From positions 73,756,131 to 73,820,130 of the forward strand of contig CM042150.1 in NCBI GenBank assembly GCA_023376005.1: 64,000 nucleotides of DNA. Direction: 5' to 3'. Below, piece after piece: positions 11,369 to 22,539 of the stretch. Origin of the DNA: Doryteuthis pealeii (taxonomy: Eukaryota > Mollusca > Cephalopoda > Myopsida > Loliginidae). Under the pieces are notes generated by a model that was not told the DNA's origin, made no database searches, and saw only the letters and a program-made list of their open reading frames with translations. Each line of letters begins with the position of its first letter. Within the stretch, counting starts at the first letter, position 1. The position numbers and the translations under genes are program-made.

Positions 11369-11745
11369 ATTGCAATCCTGAAGCATGTTTTGTTTGTCTG
11401 TTATGAAATATCTCCAGGTCAGTTAGAACTTTGACCAACACATCTTCTGAACTTATCATTGCAATCCTGAAGCATGTTTTGTTTGTCTGTTATGAAATAT
11501 CTCCAGATCAGTTAGAGCTTTGACCAACACATCTTCTGAACTTATCATTGCAATCCTGAAGAATGTTTTGTTTGTCTGTTATGAAATATCTCCAGGTCAG
11601 TTAGAGCTTTGACCAACACATCTTCTGAACTTATCATTGCAATCCTGAAGCATGTTTTGTTTGTCTGTTATGAAATATCTCCAGGTCAGTTAGAGCTTTG
11701 ACCAACACATCTTCTGAACTTTCATTGCAATCCTGAAGCATGTTT
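11369..11745 (+). repeat. 89-bp minisatellite, downstream block (about 4 monomers)
   Basis: The same monomer as the 9,306-11,030 array, with starts at 11,369, 11,458, 11,547, 11,636 and a truncated last unit from about 11,724. The units are regular and near-identical, matching the 5' monomers of the first array better than its scrambled middle. Confidence 0.94.
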
Positions 11746-12274
11746 TTATGAGCAGGTTAGAATTTGAAAATTATAAAATGTTTTTTGTGTCAATCAGGTT
11801 AGCTAAACCAAATTAAAAAAGAAAATTGTATTAAATCGACATGTAATGAAAATTCCCTAGCCAGAAAACAAGTAATGATTTTTTGTAACATCATTGATTT
11901 TGTATTAATCATATACTGTTGTTTCTTTTGTGCTGATTAATTTTTAATAAGCAATTCAGTCCCTTTGTCACCTTTTACTTACATGAGAATAAGATGAGGA
12001 TGTAGTAATGTCTTTATGTTTATAGAGACAAATGAAGAAATTAATGAGACTTAGAGAGAATTCAGATGTTGCTGCTTTTAAAAAGAACAAAATATTAAGT
12101 CTTGACTGATGGTTAATGTGACAAAAAGAATTGTTGCTAAAATGATGGAAATCTTTTCAAATCTGTTGAACAGTTAGACTAATCCCATCATCCATTCTGA
12201 GAGATTATTTTCCTTCATGTTGGTCAACATAACACTTGTCAATGAATTTCTTTCAACTAATTCATCTTTTGTCA
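11746..12274. other. AT-rich DNA, nothing recognised
   Basis: No gene or element recognised. Confidence 0.4.
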
Positions 12275-12302
12275 TTGCTGCTGCTGCTGCTGCTGCTGCT
12301 TC
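12275..12302. repeat. (TGC)n trinucleotide microsatellite
   Basis: Eight TGC units. They sit in a 111-residue open frame (12,217-12,552) that shows no other protein-like feature, so a coding polyalanine is not claimed. Confidence 0.93.
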
Positions 12303-12599
12303 TCTTGAGGGTGGTGTCGATGTTGATGTAATGCCATCTATTTCTGGGTTCATGTTCTTTTATGAACCAATAACTATCTTCTTTCAGACACCTTCTAACA
12401 AATCTTCTGATTTCCAATCATATCTCATTCTCCTTATTCTGAAAATCTGGCAAAATATAGAATTTATTTCTTTGAAACCATATCAAATGATTTTCAGGTC
12501 CTTAAATTGTCTCTATTGTATAAATATACAATTTTTCTTTGAGGTTTGCTGAGAAGTTGCAGGCATAAATGCTGGTAAAGTAAGTGAAAAAAAAAAAAA

Positions 12600-12602
<3 letters not shown>

Positions 12603-12656
<54 letters not shown>
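12603..12656. repeat. (TA)n microsatellite
   Basis: An uninterrupted TA run of about 53 bases following an A-run. Confidence 0.98.
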
Positions 12657-12659
<3 letters not shown>

Positions 12660-12660
<1 letters not shown>

Positions 12661-14477
12661 CCAATCTTTTATAAAAATGGTTTTATAAAATGTTAATTTT
12701 CTTCTAAACCAATTTTTTTCTTTTAAACCAAAATAAATTTGTTGCATGAATATATATAAGGAATATACTTATTTTCAGATTGCTGCATATTCACATTTTT
12801 GTTTACAGGTTTTTTTGCTGCTGTAGAGTTTGGAAATGAATAACACCTAATAATATCAGTTTTGGTTCTAATTTTCCACTAGGAATAATAAAATACTGGT
12901 ATCTTTGATTCAGAAAAAAATAACTGTTTATAAAAAATGTTATGGTGATACTGTATAAAAAAGTTTGCGTGTAACAATGTAACAGGACTTTTATAGATGA
13001 AAACACATGTAAGTGCTTATATATGTAAGTGCTTATTTATGTATGTATTATATTAGACATTTTGATATTTTTTATTTCTGCAGCACTTGCACTGTGATGA
13101 TGTTCACAAGAGAATTCCCAACTTATCAAATGTAGAAAGGATAAACCATCTTGTTTAATATTCTCCCAATATGAATCTTTGAGGATATAACTAATTCTAA
13201 ATAGCGTAGCTTAGCATTGTGAAAAGAGGGTGCTTGTTTTGTAAGGAAATTTCTTACTAAAGTAGTAGTTGTTAATAATACAATAAAAGAAATATAGTTA
13301 AACACATTGAAATAACTATTTATATTGTGTATGATGTCAAGACTTAAATTGTAGTTGGTTATAATGATTGTAAGACAATTTCTTATGACTGATTGTGACT
13401 TAATAACTGTTGTTTCTATCAATCAAGTAATGTAAATCTGCTGCCTATATATTGCCCTGCAAAGTCTTATAATTTTTGTAAAAAATGTTATTGCTTGTAG
13501 ACATACTGATGACATCTTTAAACAATATAAGAGATTTATGAATTTAAAGATTTACCTGAGCAATAATGCTATATTTACATGTTCAGGTAGAACAATTATG
13601 TTATTTTACATGTTCAGGTTGAAAAACTAATTCTAAACCAAATTCAGCTTATTTCATTTGTGAATTTGATAAGGCAATATTAATATTATAGTAAATCCCT
13701 ATTAATATTTTTATTTCATAAAAAACTAATTTTATCATAATGCAAAGATATAATGATTTTATTACTTTTAGTGGAACAGGATACAATCAAAATGGGTATT
13801 ATTAGGTATTATTTATTACTAAACTCTATAGCATTGCAAATCTGTAACCATAAATATGAATATGTAGCAATCTAAAAAGAAGTACACCTTTATATATTTA
13901 GGGTGCAATTGGTAGATTGTCACCATTAAATTATTAATTTTGCACATGCACTTTTTTTTCAGGTTTTGTCTACAGTGCAGTAAACTAGACAGTGAGGAAA
14001 ACAGCACCATGACACAATTCATTTTTCCAGAAATGGCATGCTGTACTGCTAGAATTCACAGCAAAATACAAAGGTTTCAGAGTGTTTTGGTGTCAATCTG
14101 AGGACAGCACAAAGGATTTAAAAAGAGTTAGTAATGATGATTACAAAGATACAACCTTGATTGTATTAACATCTTCCATGTATTACTACCAAAATCTGCT
14201 ATCTTATTTCTCCATTTTCAGCCATTTGTGTAATTGTTTCTTGGGCACCATTCTATTAACCTTTGATGTGAATAAACATTGAAATATTAACAAAATCAAC
14301 CATCCTACAAATATTTATCAAGTTTAATTTAGAATAAGCACAAGTCCAAATAAATGTAAAATTGTTCTAAATGGACAATGGTTGTCTGCAGGGATGGATT
14401 AAGCATTAAGCAAAATATACATATCCACCCCCCAGCTATGGATTAAATAGTACCACTATTGTACTTCTACAAGGATG
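12660..14477. repeat. AT-rich DNA with dispersed-repeat fragments
   Basis: About 13,500-13,720 resembles 54,480-54,660 and 40,090-40,140 (shared words such as ACATGTTCAGG near GAACAAT, and AAATCCCTATTAATATTT). It appears to be an old interspersed repeat of unknown class. The rest holds nothing recognisable. Confidence 0.4.
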
Positions 14478-14525
14478 ACTTTTAAATTGAATAACTCATA
14501 AAGGTTGATATGTCATTAAACAGTA
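14478..14525 (+). repeat. Copy of a dispersed ~45-bp repeat
   Basis: ACTTTTAAATTGAATAACTC continuing to GTCATTAAAC. Similar blocks lie at 30,131-30,181, 47,412-47,456 and, reversed, at 54,830-54,870. Probably one conserved piece of a longer old repeat. Confidence 0.5.
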
Positions 14526-14599
14526 TTTGAAATGTTCTACTAATTTCGAAGCTTGCCATTTAATGTGGCAATAGCACCATCTTGTTTTGAAACTTATGA

Positions 14600-14830
14600 A
14601 ATTTGTTTTATCTGAGTTCACATAGACATTATGCCTCTTGTTGCTTGCTTCAGGCTATGCAGTAGAAATTTGGTTTGCACAGACGTATTTGTGAAAAGCG
14701 CTAGATCATCTGCATAGTTTGCATCCATGATAGTGTGTGAGATCGTCTGCTTGACTATTTTAGTGTGAGACGATTTTCTTTCATTATATTTCTCGATGTT
14801 CATAGTATTTATAATCTAGGAAGATTATAA
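14600..14830 (-). pseudogene. Non-LTR retrotransposon reverse-transcriptase fragment (YADD box)
   Basis: On the minus strand a 61-residue frame contains ANYADDLALFTNTSVQTKFL then LHSLKQATRGI. This is the catalytic palm motif (YADD) of a LINE reverse transcriptase followed by the helix that usually reads LLANTPAQAE..LHSLE. The block just upstream (about 14,805-14,840) recurs near 22,750-22,800. Polymerase domains on both sides are gone, so it is a fragment of roughly 70 codons. Lineage cannot be fixed from this much sequence. Confidence 0.75.
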
Positions 14831-15538
14831 ATAAAAATGTTGTCAGGCTCCAATGTCAATAGTTTTTAGTTTTGCTCTTGAGGTGCTTTTACTTCTGCTA
14901 AATCTCTGTAAAAATGATTCATCCCATTTTGTTTAACTTTTTTGTAATATTTTTAAACTCTAAATACTGCATTCCTTTTCTATTACATTTTTTAAGGAAC
15001 AGGTTGCCCAATTGATAACAATTTTATTTTTATATGACTTCAAAATCGTTCCAGAATGTCTGAAATTTTTCTATGTTCATTTCCTTCATTCTTTGCCCAC
15101 ACCAAGTCTCTTGCTGTATCAAAAAACAAAATGTCCCTATTTTAATGAATCATGGGATGTGAATTGTCTAAAATAACAAATGAGTTACTGAATTGATCAT
15201 TGATTAAATAACTTTATATTTACAACATAAAGAGATATATACTTTAACTATATGACTCTTTTGTGTTATTATATTAAAAAGTTATTAACTAATCAGTTGT
15301 TATTGAGAGAAGAATGAAGAGCTGCCATTGTTGAGTTGTGCTTCATGGGCTTAATTCAGTTCTGGGTGCCTATCATAAAAATCAGTATTCAAAATGCTTG
15401 TTTTTTTTTTTTTTACCCTGGCTTAAGTACTGACCATTGGAAACAGCAGGAAGTTTACAACTACCTCAACAGCCAAAAGCATGTCACTACACAACACTTA
15501 TTTGTTAATCAAATATCAATTGCTTACCAGCATTTCTA

Positions 15539-15542
<4 letters not shown>
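14830..15542. other. AT-rich DNA, nothing recognised
   Basis: No gene or repeat recognised. Confidence 0.4.

Positions 15543-15584
<42 letters not shown>
15543..15584. repeat. (TA)n microsatellite
   Basis: An uninterrupted TA run of about 41 bases. Confidence 0.98.
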
Positions 15585-15586
<2 letters not shown>

Positions 15587-15904
15587 AAAATAAATCTAGT
15601 TTTGAAGTGTGTAAAAGATGGCACAGGTTTTATGACAAAAAAACCCAACAAAACAAAAAACATGGCGAATGTTGTCAGATATAGTTTTTAATTCTGCAAA
15701 TGGAATATTGCTGTAATGTAATTTAAAACAAAAAGAAATCCCCCCCCCCCCAAAAAAATGCCTGGAATTCAAAGTGATTTATTTGTAGTTAAATTACAGG
15801 CAGATCATTGCCTGTCAACTGACACCAATTTCATTATAAGCCAAAAAAATGTGTTTGAATCAGAAAATCTGCTACAACTATAAAGAGTGACAACTAACAA
15901 AATT

Positions 15905-16005
15905 GCTTCCTAGAGTGGAATCAGTGGGTAAGACCCCTAGAGTGAAATTCCTCCACTGAGGAATCTTCTCAAATTCTGATTGGTTGTTCTATATATAAAG
16001 TGGTG
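15905..16005 (+). promoter_or_regulatory. Promoter-like cluster (ATTGG box plus TATATAAAG), speculative
   Basis: A CCAAT-type box in reverse orientation (TCTGATTGG, 15,975-15,983) precedes TATATAAAG at about 15,992-16,000. Just upstream a 12-base direct repeat (CCTAGAGTGGAA and CCTAGAGTGAAA) and a 7-bp hairpin (ATTCCTC..GAGGAAT, 15,947-15,964) occur. A similar TCTGATTGG followed by an A/T-rich TATA-like block is at 42,373-42,400. No transcript or gene downstream could be identified. Confidence 0.2.
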
Positions 16006-16269
16006 TACATATGCATCTTTCACAGCTGTATGTATTTATTTAGCTAAAAGCTTTTTGCTTTTTGCATGGTTTATATTAATTTTCAATATAACAAGCAAAC
16101 TGTAAAAGACTTTATAATATCAGTGAATCGACTTTTGATAAAAGATTTGCTGAAACTCAATGAAACCTTTTGTTTAACAATTCTTGGATCTTAATCATTA
16201 ATGGTTGAATAATGAACTAAGCAGTAAAATTAGAATCAGATGTTTAGGTTTATTAAATTATTATTAGTA

Positions 16270-16690
16270 CTAGCAAAATAAAAAGACACCCTCCGGGCAA
16301 TGTAAAAATAATTTTTTGAAAGATATTGCCTGAGGGGATGGTAGCTGAAAATTCAATGTCATAGAGTGTGTACCATAAGTATGTAAAATCGTCAAATTTA
16401 TTAAAGGAGTAAAATAAAAGAAAGAAAGAAAGGCAATTTGAAATGGAAACAGTTCCAATAACTTTAAATATTATATTAATATAAAACAATCTATATATAA
16501 ATATATAATGCCGGGCATCTATTTATTGAAACAATGAAGATTGTCTAACGTTGCATGCTCACATTTTGAGTATATTTATTCTATGTTATGACATTGGATT
16601 ATGTGTTGGGTAATGTGACGTAAGCAGTGACGCAGTTTTTGTTACAGACAAAAACCGGAAGCAAAACAAGAATAGGAATATTCATTTATC
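16270..16690 (-). mobile_element. Minus-strand Helitron-like remnant (Helitron 2)
   Basis: Read on the minus strand, the terminus is a short GC hairpin (CCCGGAGGG) followed by TGTCTTTTTATTTTGCTAG, the same arrangement as Helitron 1. The other end contains the inverse of the Helitron 1 head: GTGACGTAAGCAGTGACG near 16,616 matches the two TACGTCAC motifs at 6,702-6,720. The exact 5' TC end is unclear. A TCTATATATAAATATATAATG stretch at 16,490 also looks like a plus-strand Helitron start, so two ends may be fused. No protein is encoded. Confidence 0.55.
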
Positions 16691-16876
16691 AAATGGATAT
16701 GCTACATTATCAAACTAATTGTTCATTACATTTTTTGTAGTTAATCAAATTCTTGAAAAAATATCTAATTGAAAATTTTATATTCATTTCATGATAAACA
16801 TAAAGTCAAAACTAGTTGAGAAAAAATTATGGATATAGATACCTGTTTATCTTATTTTGATTAATCTTATTTGTAC

Positions 16877-16878
<2 letters not shown>

Positions 16879-16936
<58 letters not shown>

Positions 16937-17017
16937 ATACATACATCCATATATACATCATACAATTATATATAGTACACACACACACAATACATATCCA
17001 TATATACATATACATAC

Positions 17018-17076
<59 letters not shown>

Positions 17077-17170
17077 ACATCCATCCATATATACATACAA
17101 TTATATATAGTACACACACAATATATATATACATCCATATATACATATACATACAATTATATACAATATA
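16879..17170. repeat. TA microsatellite complex with interspersed CATACATC/ACACAC blocks
   Basis: Two pure TA runs (about 16,879-16,928 and 17,022-17,072) alternate with higher-order repeats of the form ATATATACATACAATTATATATAGTACACACAC. The frames through it in several phases (Tyr-Ile repeats) are artefacts. Confidence 0.96.
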
Positions 17171-17171
17171 T

Positions 17172-17450
17172 ATAATGGACTCTCCCGTCGATTTTTGACG
17201 TATGAGGGTTCATACACACAATGAACACCCACACAGTGATTTGTTTATAGTGGTAAAGGCTTGTGTTGGACCATCCACACTTTTTGGCACAGTCGATAGG
17301 AAAGAATTGGTGCATCAAGAGTTGCCACAAACCCAATCAACGACCGACCTCAGGAATTTTGAATTCAGAGTTATCCCTCTCCTAGACTGGTTACCTACCC
17401 AAGGCTGAAGGGCCCAGTCTGCCCTACTATTTAACCCATAGCTGGGGACA
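17172..17450 (-). mobile_element. SINE/LINE-tail-like repeat fragment embedded in microsatellite DNA
   Basis: This 280-base block is much less AT-rich than its surroundings. Its right part (about 17,340-17,445), read on the minus strand, contains CCAGCTATGGGTTAAATAGT, CAGCCTTGG and CTCTGAATTCAAAATTCC. Related modules occur at 28,470-28,560, 35,938-36,015 (minus), 38,298-38,400 and 61,885-62,000 (minus). The left part, with AATGGACTCTCCCGTCG, is unique in this window. No tRNA-like head was recognised here. Confidence 0.5.
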
Positions 17451-17655
17451 ATATATATATGTATATATACAATACATACGTCCATATATACATATACATA
17501 CATACAATTATATATAGTACACACACAATAGTATATATACAATACATACATACATATATACATATAATTGTATGAGTTATATATATATATATATATATAA
17601 TGTATATATATATATAATGTATATATATATAATGTATATATATATATATGTAAAA
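17450..17655. repeat. TA-rich microsatellite complex
   Basis: Mixed TATA, TACATACA and TATATAATG repeats continuing the pattern of 16,879-17,170 on the other side of the SINE-like block. Confidence 0.95.
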
Positions 17656-17675
17656 GAAAGGAAATGAATCTGACA

Positions 17676-17827
17676 ATATGAGTAAGAAAAGGTGGAATGA
17701 AAACATCACACAATGCTGTTAAAGAAGAAAACAATTTATTATTAAGTTAGCTATGATTAAATTATAAATTGTTTTCTTTTTTAACAGCATTGTGTGATGT
17801 TTTCATTCCACCTTTTCTTACTCATAT
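17676..17827. repeat. 150-bp palindrome next to the Penelope-like element
   Basis: Left arm 17,676-17,738 (ATATGAGTAAGAAAAGG ... AACAATTTA) and right arm 17,765-17,827 are nearly perfect inverse complements over about 63 bases, separated by about 26 bases. The palindrome lies just downstream of the PLE endonuclease frame and touches TA microsatellites on both sides. A palindrome of the same size occurs at 47,697-47,836 beside a hammerhead motif. Confidence 0.92.
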
Positions 17828-18879
17828 ATATATGTATATATATTTAAAAAAAATGTTTTTTTTTTAAACTGGGCGTTATTATGAAGCATTAAAAATGTAT
17901 AAATGAATGAACTCGATATTATGGAGTATTGGATTCACTTATTTTTTAATTATTTTTTCTCATAAATTTTCAGGTTCGTTAGATACCCTTTGTCAAATGT
18001 TATTACCATTTAACGGTTTCTTTGTCTCTGTTGTTATCGACAGTGGCAGCGTCTGTGAAATATTTGTAATAACGGAGAATTCCGATATCTGCGTTTAATC
18101 CCTTCACGTGCGTTTGTAATTTTAGAATCCATTTAGTTTCTGATTGTTTTCTAGATTGCGTTGTCGGAAATGCGTGTTCTAATAAGATGCATTTGAGGTG
18201 TGTAAGGTTGTGTGATAAGGTGTTAAAATGAAGTGCTATTGTACTATGCGGGGATTTGAGATTTATAGTGGATTTGTGGTTATTTAGTCTTAGTCTAAAG
18301 GGTGTTGATGTTTCTCCCACATATCCACTATTTCTACATTGTGTGCAGTATATATAGTATATAATGTTAGCGCTATCGCATGTTAGGTGTGGCGGATGGA
18401 TTGTTATGTTTGTGTAGGGTATTTTTATTTTGGTTTCCATATGTATGTGGCTGCAAATTTGGCGTCTAGGCTTGTTGCATCCTTTATTACCTTTCCGTAC
18501 GGTGTTATGTAAATTTTTTCTGGATGCAGTGAGGATGTTACGTAGGTTGGGTGGTTGTTTTTTCACGTTGATGGGTGGGGTTTTGAAGATGGACTTTGTT
18601 GTGGGGTCGGTTTGTAGGGTTTTATATTGTTCAGTGAGTAGCTTAGTCAGTTTGTGCATATGTCGACCGTGGTGAAATACCATAGGGATTCGGTCATTAG
18701 TTTGGTGTGGTTTGTATACGAGTAGTTCTTGTCTATTAAGAGATGATGCTTTGTCGAATGCTTTTTTTATTAATTTTATGGGGTAGTCACTATTTAGGAA
18801 TTTTCTTGCTAGGTTGGCTGTGTGTTGTATATATTCTTGTTGGTCTTCACATATGCGTCTTAGTATTATGCATGCACTA

Positions 18880-19072
<193 letters not shown>

Positions 19073-19193
19073 CATCCATCAATTTCTTCACCCCAAGATA
19101 CATCCTGATGAAGGTTTAAAGAAACCGAAATGTTTAAACATTGATAAATAGATTCATCCTATTTTCGGAATACTTGTTTTTTCAAATTTCTTA

Positions 19194-19195
<2 letters not shown>
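19073..19195 (+). mobile_element. PLE terminal-repeat-like segment
   Basis: A 120-base non-microsatellite island between two TA arrays. It contains the CCTGATGAAGG..AAACCGAAATG string characteristic of PLE terminal repeats, which derive from hammerhead ribozymes. It lies on the opposite strand to the neighbouring endonuclease frame; PLEs may carry inverted as well as direct terminal repeats. Confidence 0.55.
19101..19146 (+). ncRNA. Decayed hammerhead ribozyme motif
   Basis: The core CTGATGA (19,105-19,111) and GAAA (19,127-19,130) are present. Stem II is GGTTT/AAACC (19,113-19,117 with 19,122-19,126), and stem III is ATGT/ACAT (19,130-19,133 with 19,138-19,141). An extra A (19,112) sits between CTGATGA and stem II, and stem I has only three pairs (ATC 19,102-19,104 with GAT 19,143-19,145), so activity is doubtful. 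Confidence 0.45.
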
Positions 19196-19289
<94 letters not shown>

Positions 19290-19322
19290 CAAATATATAT
19301 ATACATATATATATATATACAA

Positions 19323-19369
<47 letters not shown>

Positions 19370-19410
19370 TAATATATATACATAATATATATATACAAAT
19401 ATATATACAA

Positions 19411-19468
<58 letters not shown>
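19192..19468. repeat. TA-rich microsatellite, 275 bp
   Basis: TA arrays with regularly spaced ATACAAATATATATATACAT modules. All frames through it are Tyr/Ile artefacts. Confidence 0.97.
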
Positions 19469-19469
<1 letters not shown>

Positions 19470-19690
19470 CATATTTCATTAATACCACATAATATTTCTT
19501 CATGATTTTAAGGTGTAGATGTTTAAGTCTTCTTGTTTTTTGTACATGAGTATCTAGATGGTAGAGAAAATGTCCCATATTTTTTACCCAAGCACTTTCA
19601 ACCATTTTGCTGGTTGTAGTGTCATTTTTTTTTATTTTTGATGCAAATTGTCTTGAGGGTTTGTACAAAAAAAAGGGTTGAATATCTATA
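19469..19690. other. Possible PLE-linked or other repeat flank, unclassified
   Basis: On the minus strand a frame through this block reads [18 protein letters not shown], but no family was recognised. It may be the continuation of an element interrupted by the TA array. Confidence 0.25.
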
Positions 19691-19777
19691 ACTGTAAATC
19701 AATCAGAAGAAATATTCTGTGATCTTAAAAAAATCTCTGTGGTCTTAAACAAAGCTCACTTAAAAGATATATATATA

Positions 19778-20563
19778 GTGAACCAATATAGTCAGAATGT
19801 GTCTTCTAGCCAGATTTCACCGTGAGGATTGTCTGGATTGTTCTGTGAAACCCTGTGAAATTAAGTTACAGTTGTATGTTGCTGGAAACATCAGCAAAAT
19901 CAACATTAGTAAATTGACTAAAAACCAAAAGTCTCCCATGCAATTGTAATAATAAAGAAACAAACTGTCCTCTAAATGGTAGATGTCAGAGCACCTGTAT
20001 AGTGTATTAATTAATGAGCAAAAAATATTTATTTAGGCTCTACCCAAGATAATTAAAAAAAAAAGAAAAGATTCTTAAAAAAAAAAAGAAGAAGATTTTA
20101 CAAACATAAAACTAGCTTCTCAAATATAAAATATATGCATAGTATAACACTTTCTAAATATATCTGGGACATTAAAATAAATACGGTATAGATCCTTTTA
20201 TAAAATTGGAAATTATTTTTAAAAATCTTGCAATTATAGACTGCATGATAAATTCTGTCTTTTATGTTTAGAAGAGAAATTAGCCATTGTAACCTATAAT
20301 AATTCCAAAGAATTATTAAACCAAAGATTGGAGATTTTGAATGGATATTGACATAAATGTAGATGGTGTTTTGACAATTTAAAACAAAAACGGATGAAGC
20401 GATGATTGAAAAAAAAAATAAACAAACATAGCATTCCTTCTAAGATAGTGTATTTTGTTTACATTCATTTGTTTTAATTAATCTAATTAATTGCATCTAG
20501 AATAGTCCTGATGATCTTCAAGGTGAAACCCAAGTAGACATATTCTGGCTATATCGGATTACT
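19778..20563. mobile_element. Inverted pair of PLE-like terminal segments
   Basis: The segment 19,778-19,834 on the plus strand and 20,501-20,563 are inverse complements of moderate identity (shared GTGAAA, AGAC, CATTCTG/TATTCTGG and CTATAT blocks). The right copy carries CTGATGA (20,508-20,514) followed by GGTGAAAC, reminiscent of a degraded hammerhead with stem II lost. The 670 bases between hold AT-rich DNA without a frame. Confidence 0.45.
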
Positions 20564-20691
20564 AACCAAATGTATTGAACACTTTTATATTCATTCATAA
20601 CTCTGACTTATTTGGCTAATTATTTTTAAATTGCGACTCACTCAATATTTAAGTCATCTCCTTTAAGTCTCCTTTAATTCATCTCCTCTTC

Positions 20692-20696
<5 letters not shown>

Positions 20697-20734
<38 letters not shown>
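20697..20734. repeat. (AC)n(AT)n microsatellite
   Basis: An AC run followed by a short AT run immediately before the Helitron 3 start. Confidence 0.96.
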
Positions 20735-22231
20735 CTTAATATATAAAGGAGAGAATTTGGTATGTACGTGTCTACGTATAAGTTCCAAACGGGAGTCACT
20801 CAAATTTTAAATCTTGCATACACATTAATATCCTTCTAACTAAGAAACACGTCAAATTTGGTTATTGATTTTTACTGATTAAGGGATGTAATCGATTAAT
20901 TAAGCCAAAATCACCCAATTTGCGGAACTGTCCGTATACCAGCCCCTGCTGATAATAAAATATTGTCTCTGCCTGCTTATTGTTACAGCAGCATCAGCAG
21001 CGAAGTTTTGATTTTAATGAATTAATTTTGCAGTCTAAGCCATTCAGCTCCGAATTTATGGCCTATTTATGGTCCAATCTTTAAATCATTAGAAAGAAAA
21101 GAAAATACTCTTTCAAAATATGTAATTTGTGTGAGTTTTTATCAATTGAATCATTTTTTACAGAGAGTTGAAAAATAAAAAAAATGGCTTCGGATAGCCA
21201 CCTGCCTATGATTATTGCTTTAATTTATTTATTAATTTTTATTGTTAGAGTTTTAAAGGGTTAAAAATAACAATAAGATTGACGAATGTCTTAGAAACTG
21301 TTTTCTTTTGGGAGGAGGTGAGGGGATCGTTAACTAATTATTTTCTAAAACCACGATAAAAAAAAAAAAAAAACAAAGGTTACTAATACGGACAAAATCC
21401 GCTGTTTTATCTTTAGTCGAAGGCCCGACTGGATTTAAGTAGTCAATTATTTGTAAGACGAAATTTATTTCAAGTATTTCCGACAATATCCAGTTATTGG
21501 AACATTTCAAGAATTTTTGATATGTAAGTACGAAAAATTGTAAGCGTTTTGTTTATTAAAATGACATGATTCATTAGTAAATTTAAGGTTAGTTTAATGG
21601 GAAAATAAATAAATAATTTGGGTTCCATTCAAGCGGTTCCGATATGGGGGGTTGATTTACTAGGTTAATTTTTTTTACAATCAGTGGTGTGTAATCAATA
21701 ATAATCCACTGAAGGAAAAAAAATTAGATGGGGGGGGGGGTCCAGATAATCAGGTCCACCAAAACGTTTTTAAACAATGTTTTTAAGTTTTAGCAAAAAT
21801 AGATATTGCAATACAAAGAATTTAAATTTTCGATTCTCAGCTTCTTTTTAAACTCAACATGCAATTAAGAACTAGATGTGAATTGTTGTCATGTACAAAA
21901 AATTGTGGAAAAATTAAAATTGTTTCAAAACAAGTTTATGGTTACTTTTTCATTTGAATAAAATGGCGAAATCTTTCAACTACTAATATGAACACAATTC
22001 TAATTCTGAGCTTCTGTTATTATTAGAGTTTTTTAAGAGCTAAAAGTAAAAATAAAATAAAATTGACAAATACTTATTCATAGATTGGTCAGAAATATAC
22101 AAATTCTCAATGATTTTAGTTTCAAGAATTATTTTCCTCATACCCCCTCTCTAACTACTGTCTTCCACTATCTCTTTCACTCTCTGGTGATCCAAATTTC
22201 ATTTTAGTCCGGTCATGGACCGGTACTTTAG

Positions 22232-22236
<5 letters not shown>
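20734..22236 (+). mobile_element. Non-autonomous Helitron-like element (Helitron 3), 1.5 kb
   Basis: It starts TCTTAATATATAAAGGAG and ends with a strong hairpin (CCGGTC ATG GACCGG, 22,209-22,223) followed by TACTTTAGCT, where a CTAG end would be expected. A TA microsatellite has apparently expanded over the last bases. No Rep/helicase reading frame is present. The interior includes a truncated half copy of the same foldback that sits in Helitron 1 (21,581-21,760). The head differs from Helitron 1, so they belong to different subfamilies. Confidence 0.68.
21581..21760 (+). mobile_element. Half copy of the foldback family, inside Helitron 3
   Basis: AAGGTTAGTTTAATGGGAAA matches the centre of the 7,697-8,709 foldback. 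GCGGTTCCGATATGGGG, TGGTGTGTAATCAATAATAA and GGGGGGTCCAGATAATCAGG then follow its right arm to the end. The left arm is missing and the right arm is shortened to one unit. Confidence 0.8.

Positions 22237-22289
<53 letters not shown>
22236..22289. repeat. (TA)n microsatellite
   Basis: A TA run of about 52 bases abutting the Helitron 3 terminus. Confidence 0.98.
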
Positions 22290-22539
22290 TCATATCATAC
22301 TGAGAGCATTGATTACCATGACTCTCTCGCTCACCACACATCCCTATAAGTCATTGCTTCTGGCAAGTCCTCCTCATGTCACTCAGTATCCACACAGAAC
22401 TGATCAGTGTTCACAGGAGAACATCATTTATGAGTTTGTCCTTACTTCTCTAGCAGTGTCCAGCATGTATGGTTTGTCTGACTTGGATGGTTTGTGTGAT
22501 AAGAGGTAAGTAACTGTACAACTGCTTTTTTGTAGGCTA

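Noticed and set aside
9306..11745. Possible CRISPR-like array
   Set aside because: Monomers are contiguous with no spacers, and the genome is eukaryotic. It is a tandem minisatellite.
12217..12552. Frame with polyalanine tract
   Set aside because: Alanines come from a (TGC)n microsatellite. No other conserved feature and no exon signals that hold together.
20508..20535. Fourth complete hammerhead
   Set aside because: CTGATGA and GAAAC occur, but the bases between them do not form stem II. Kept only as part of a decayed terminal segment.
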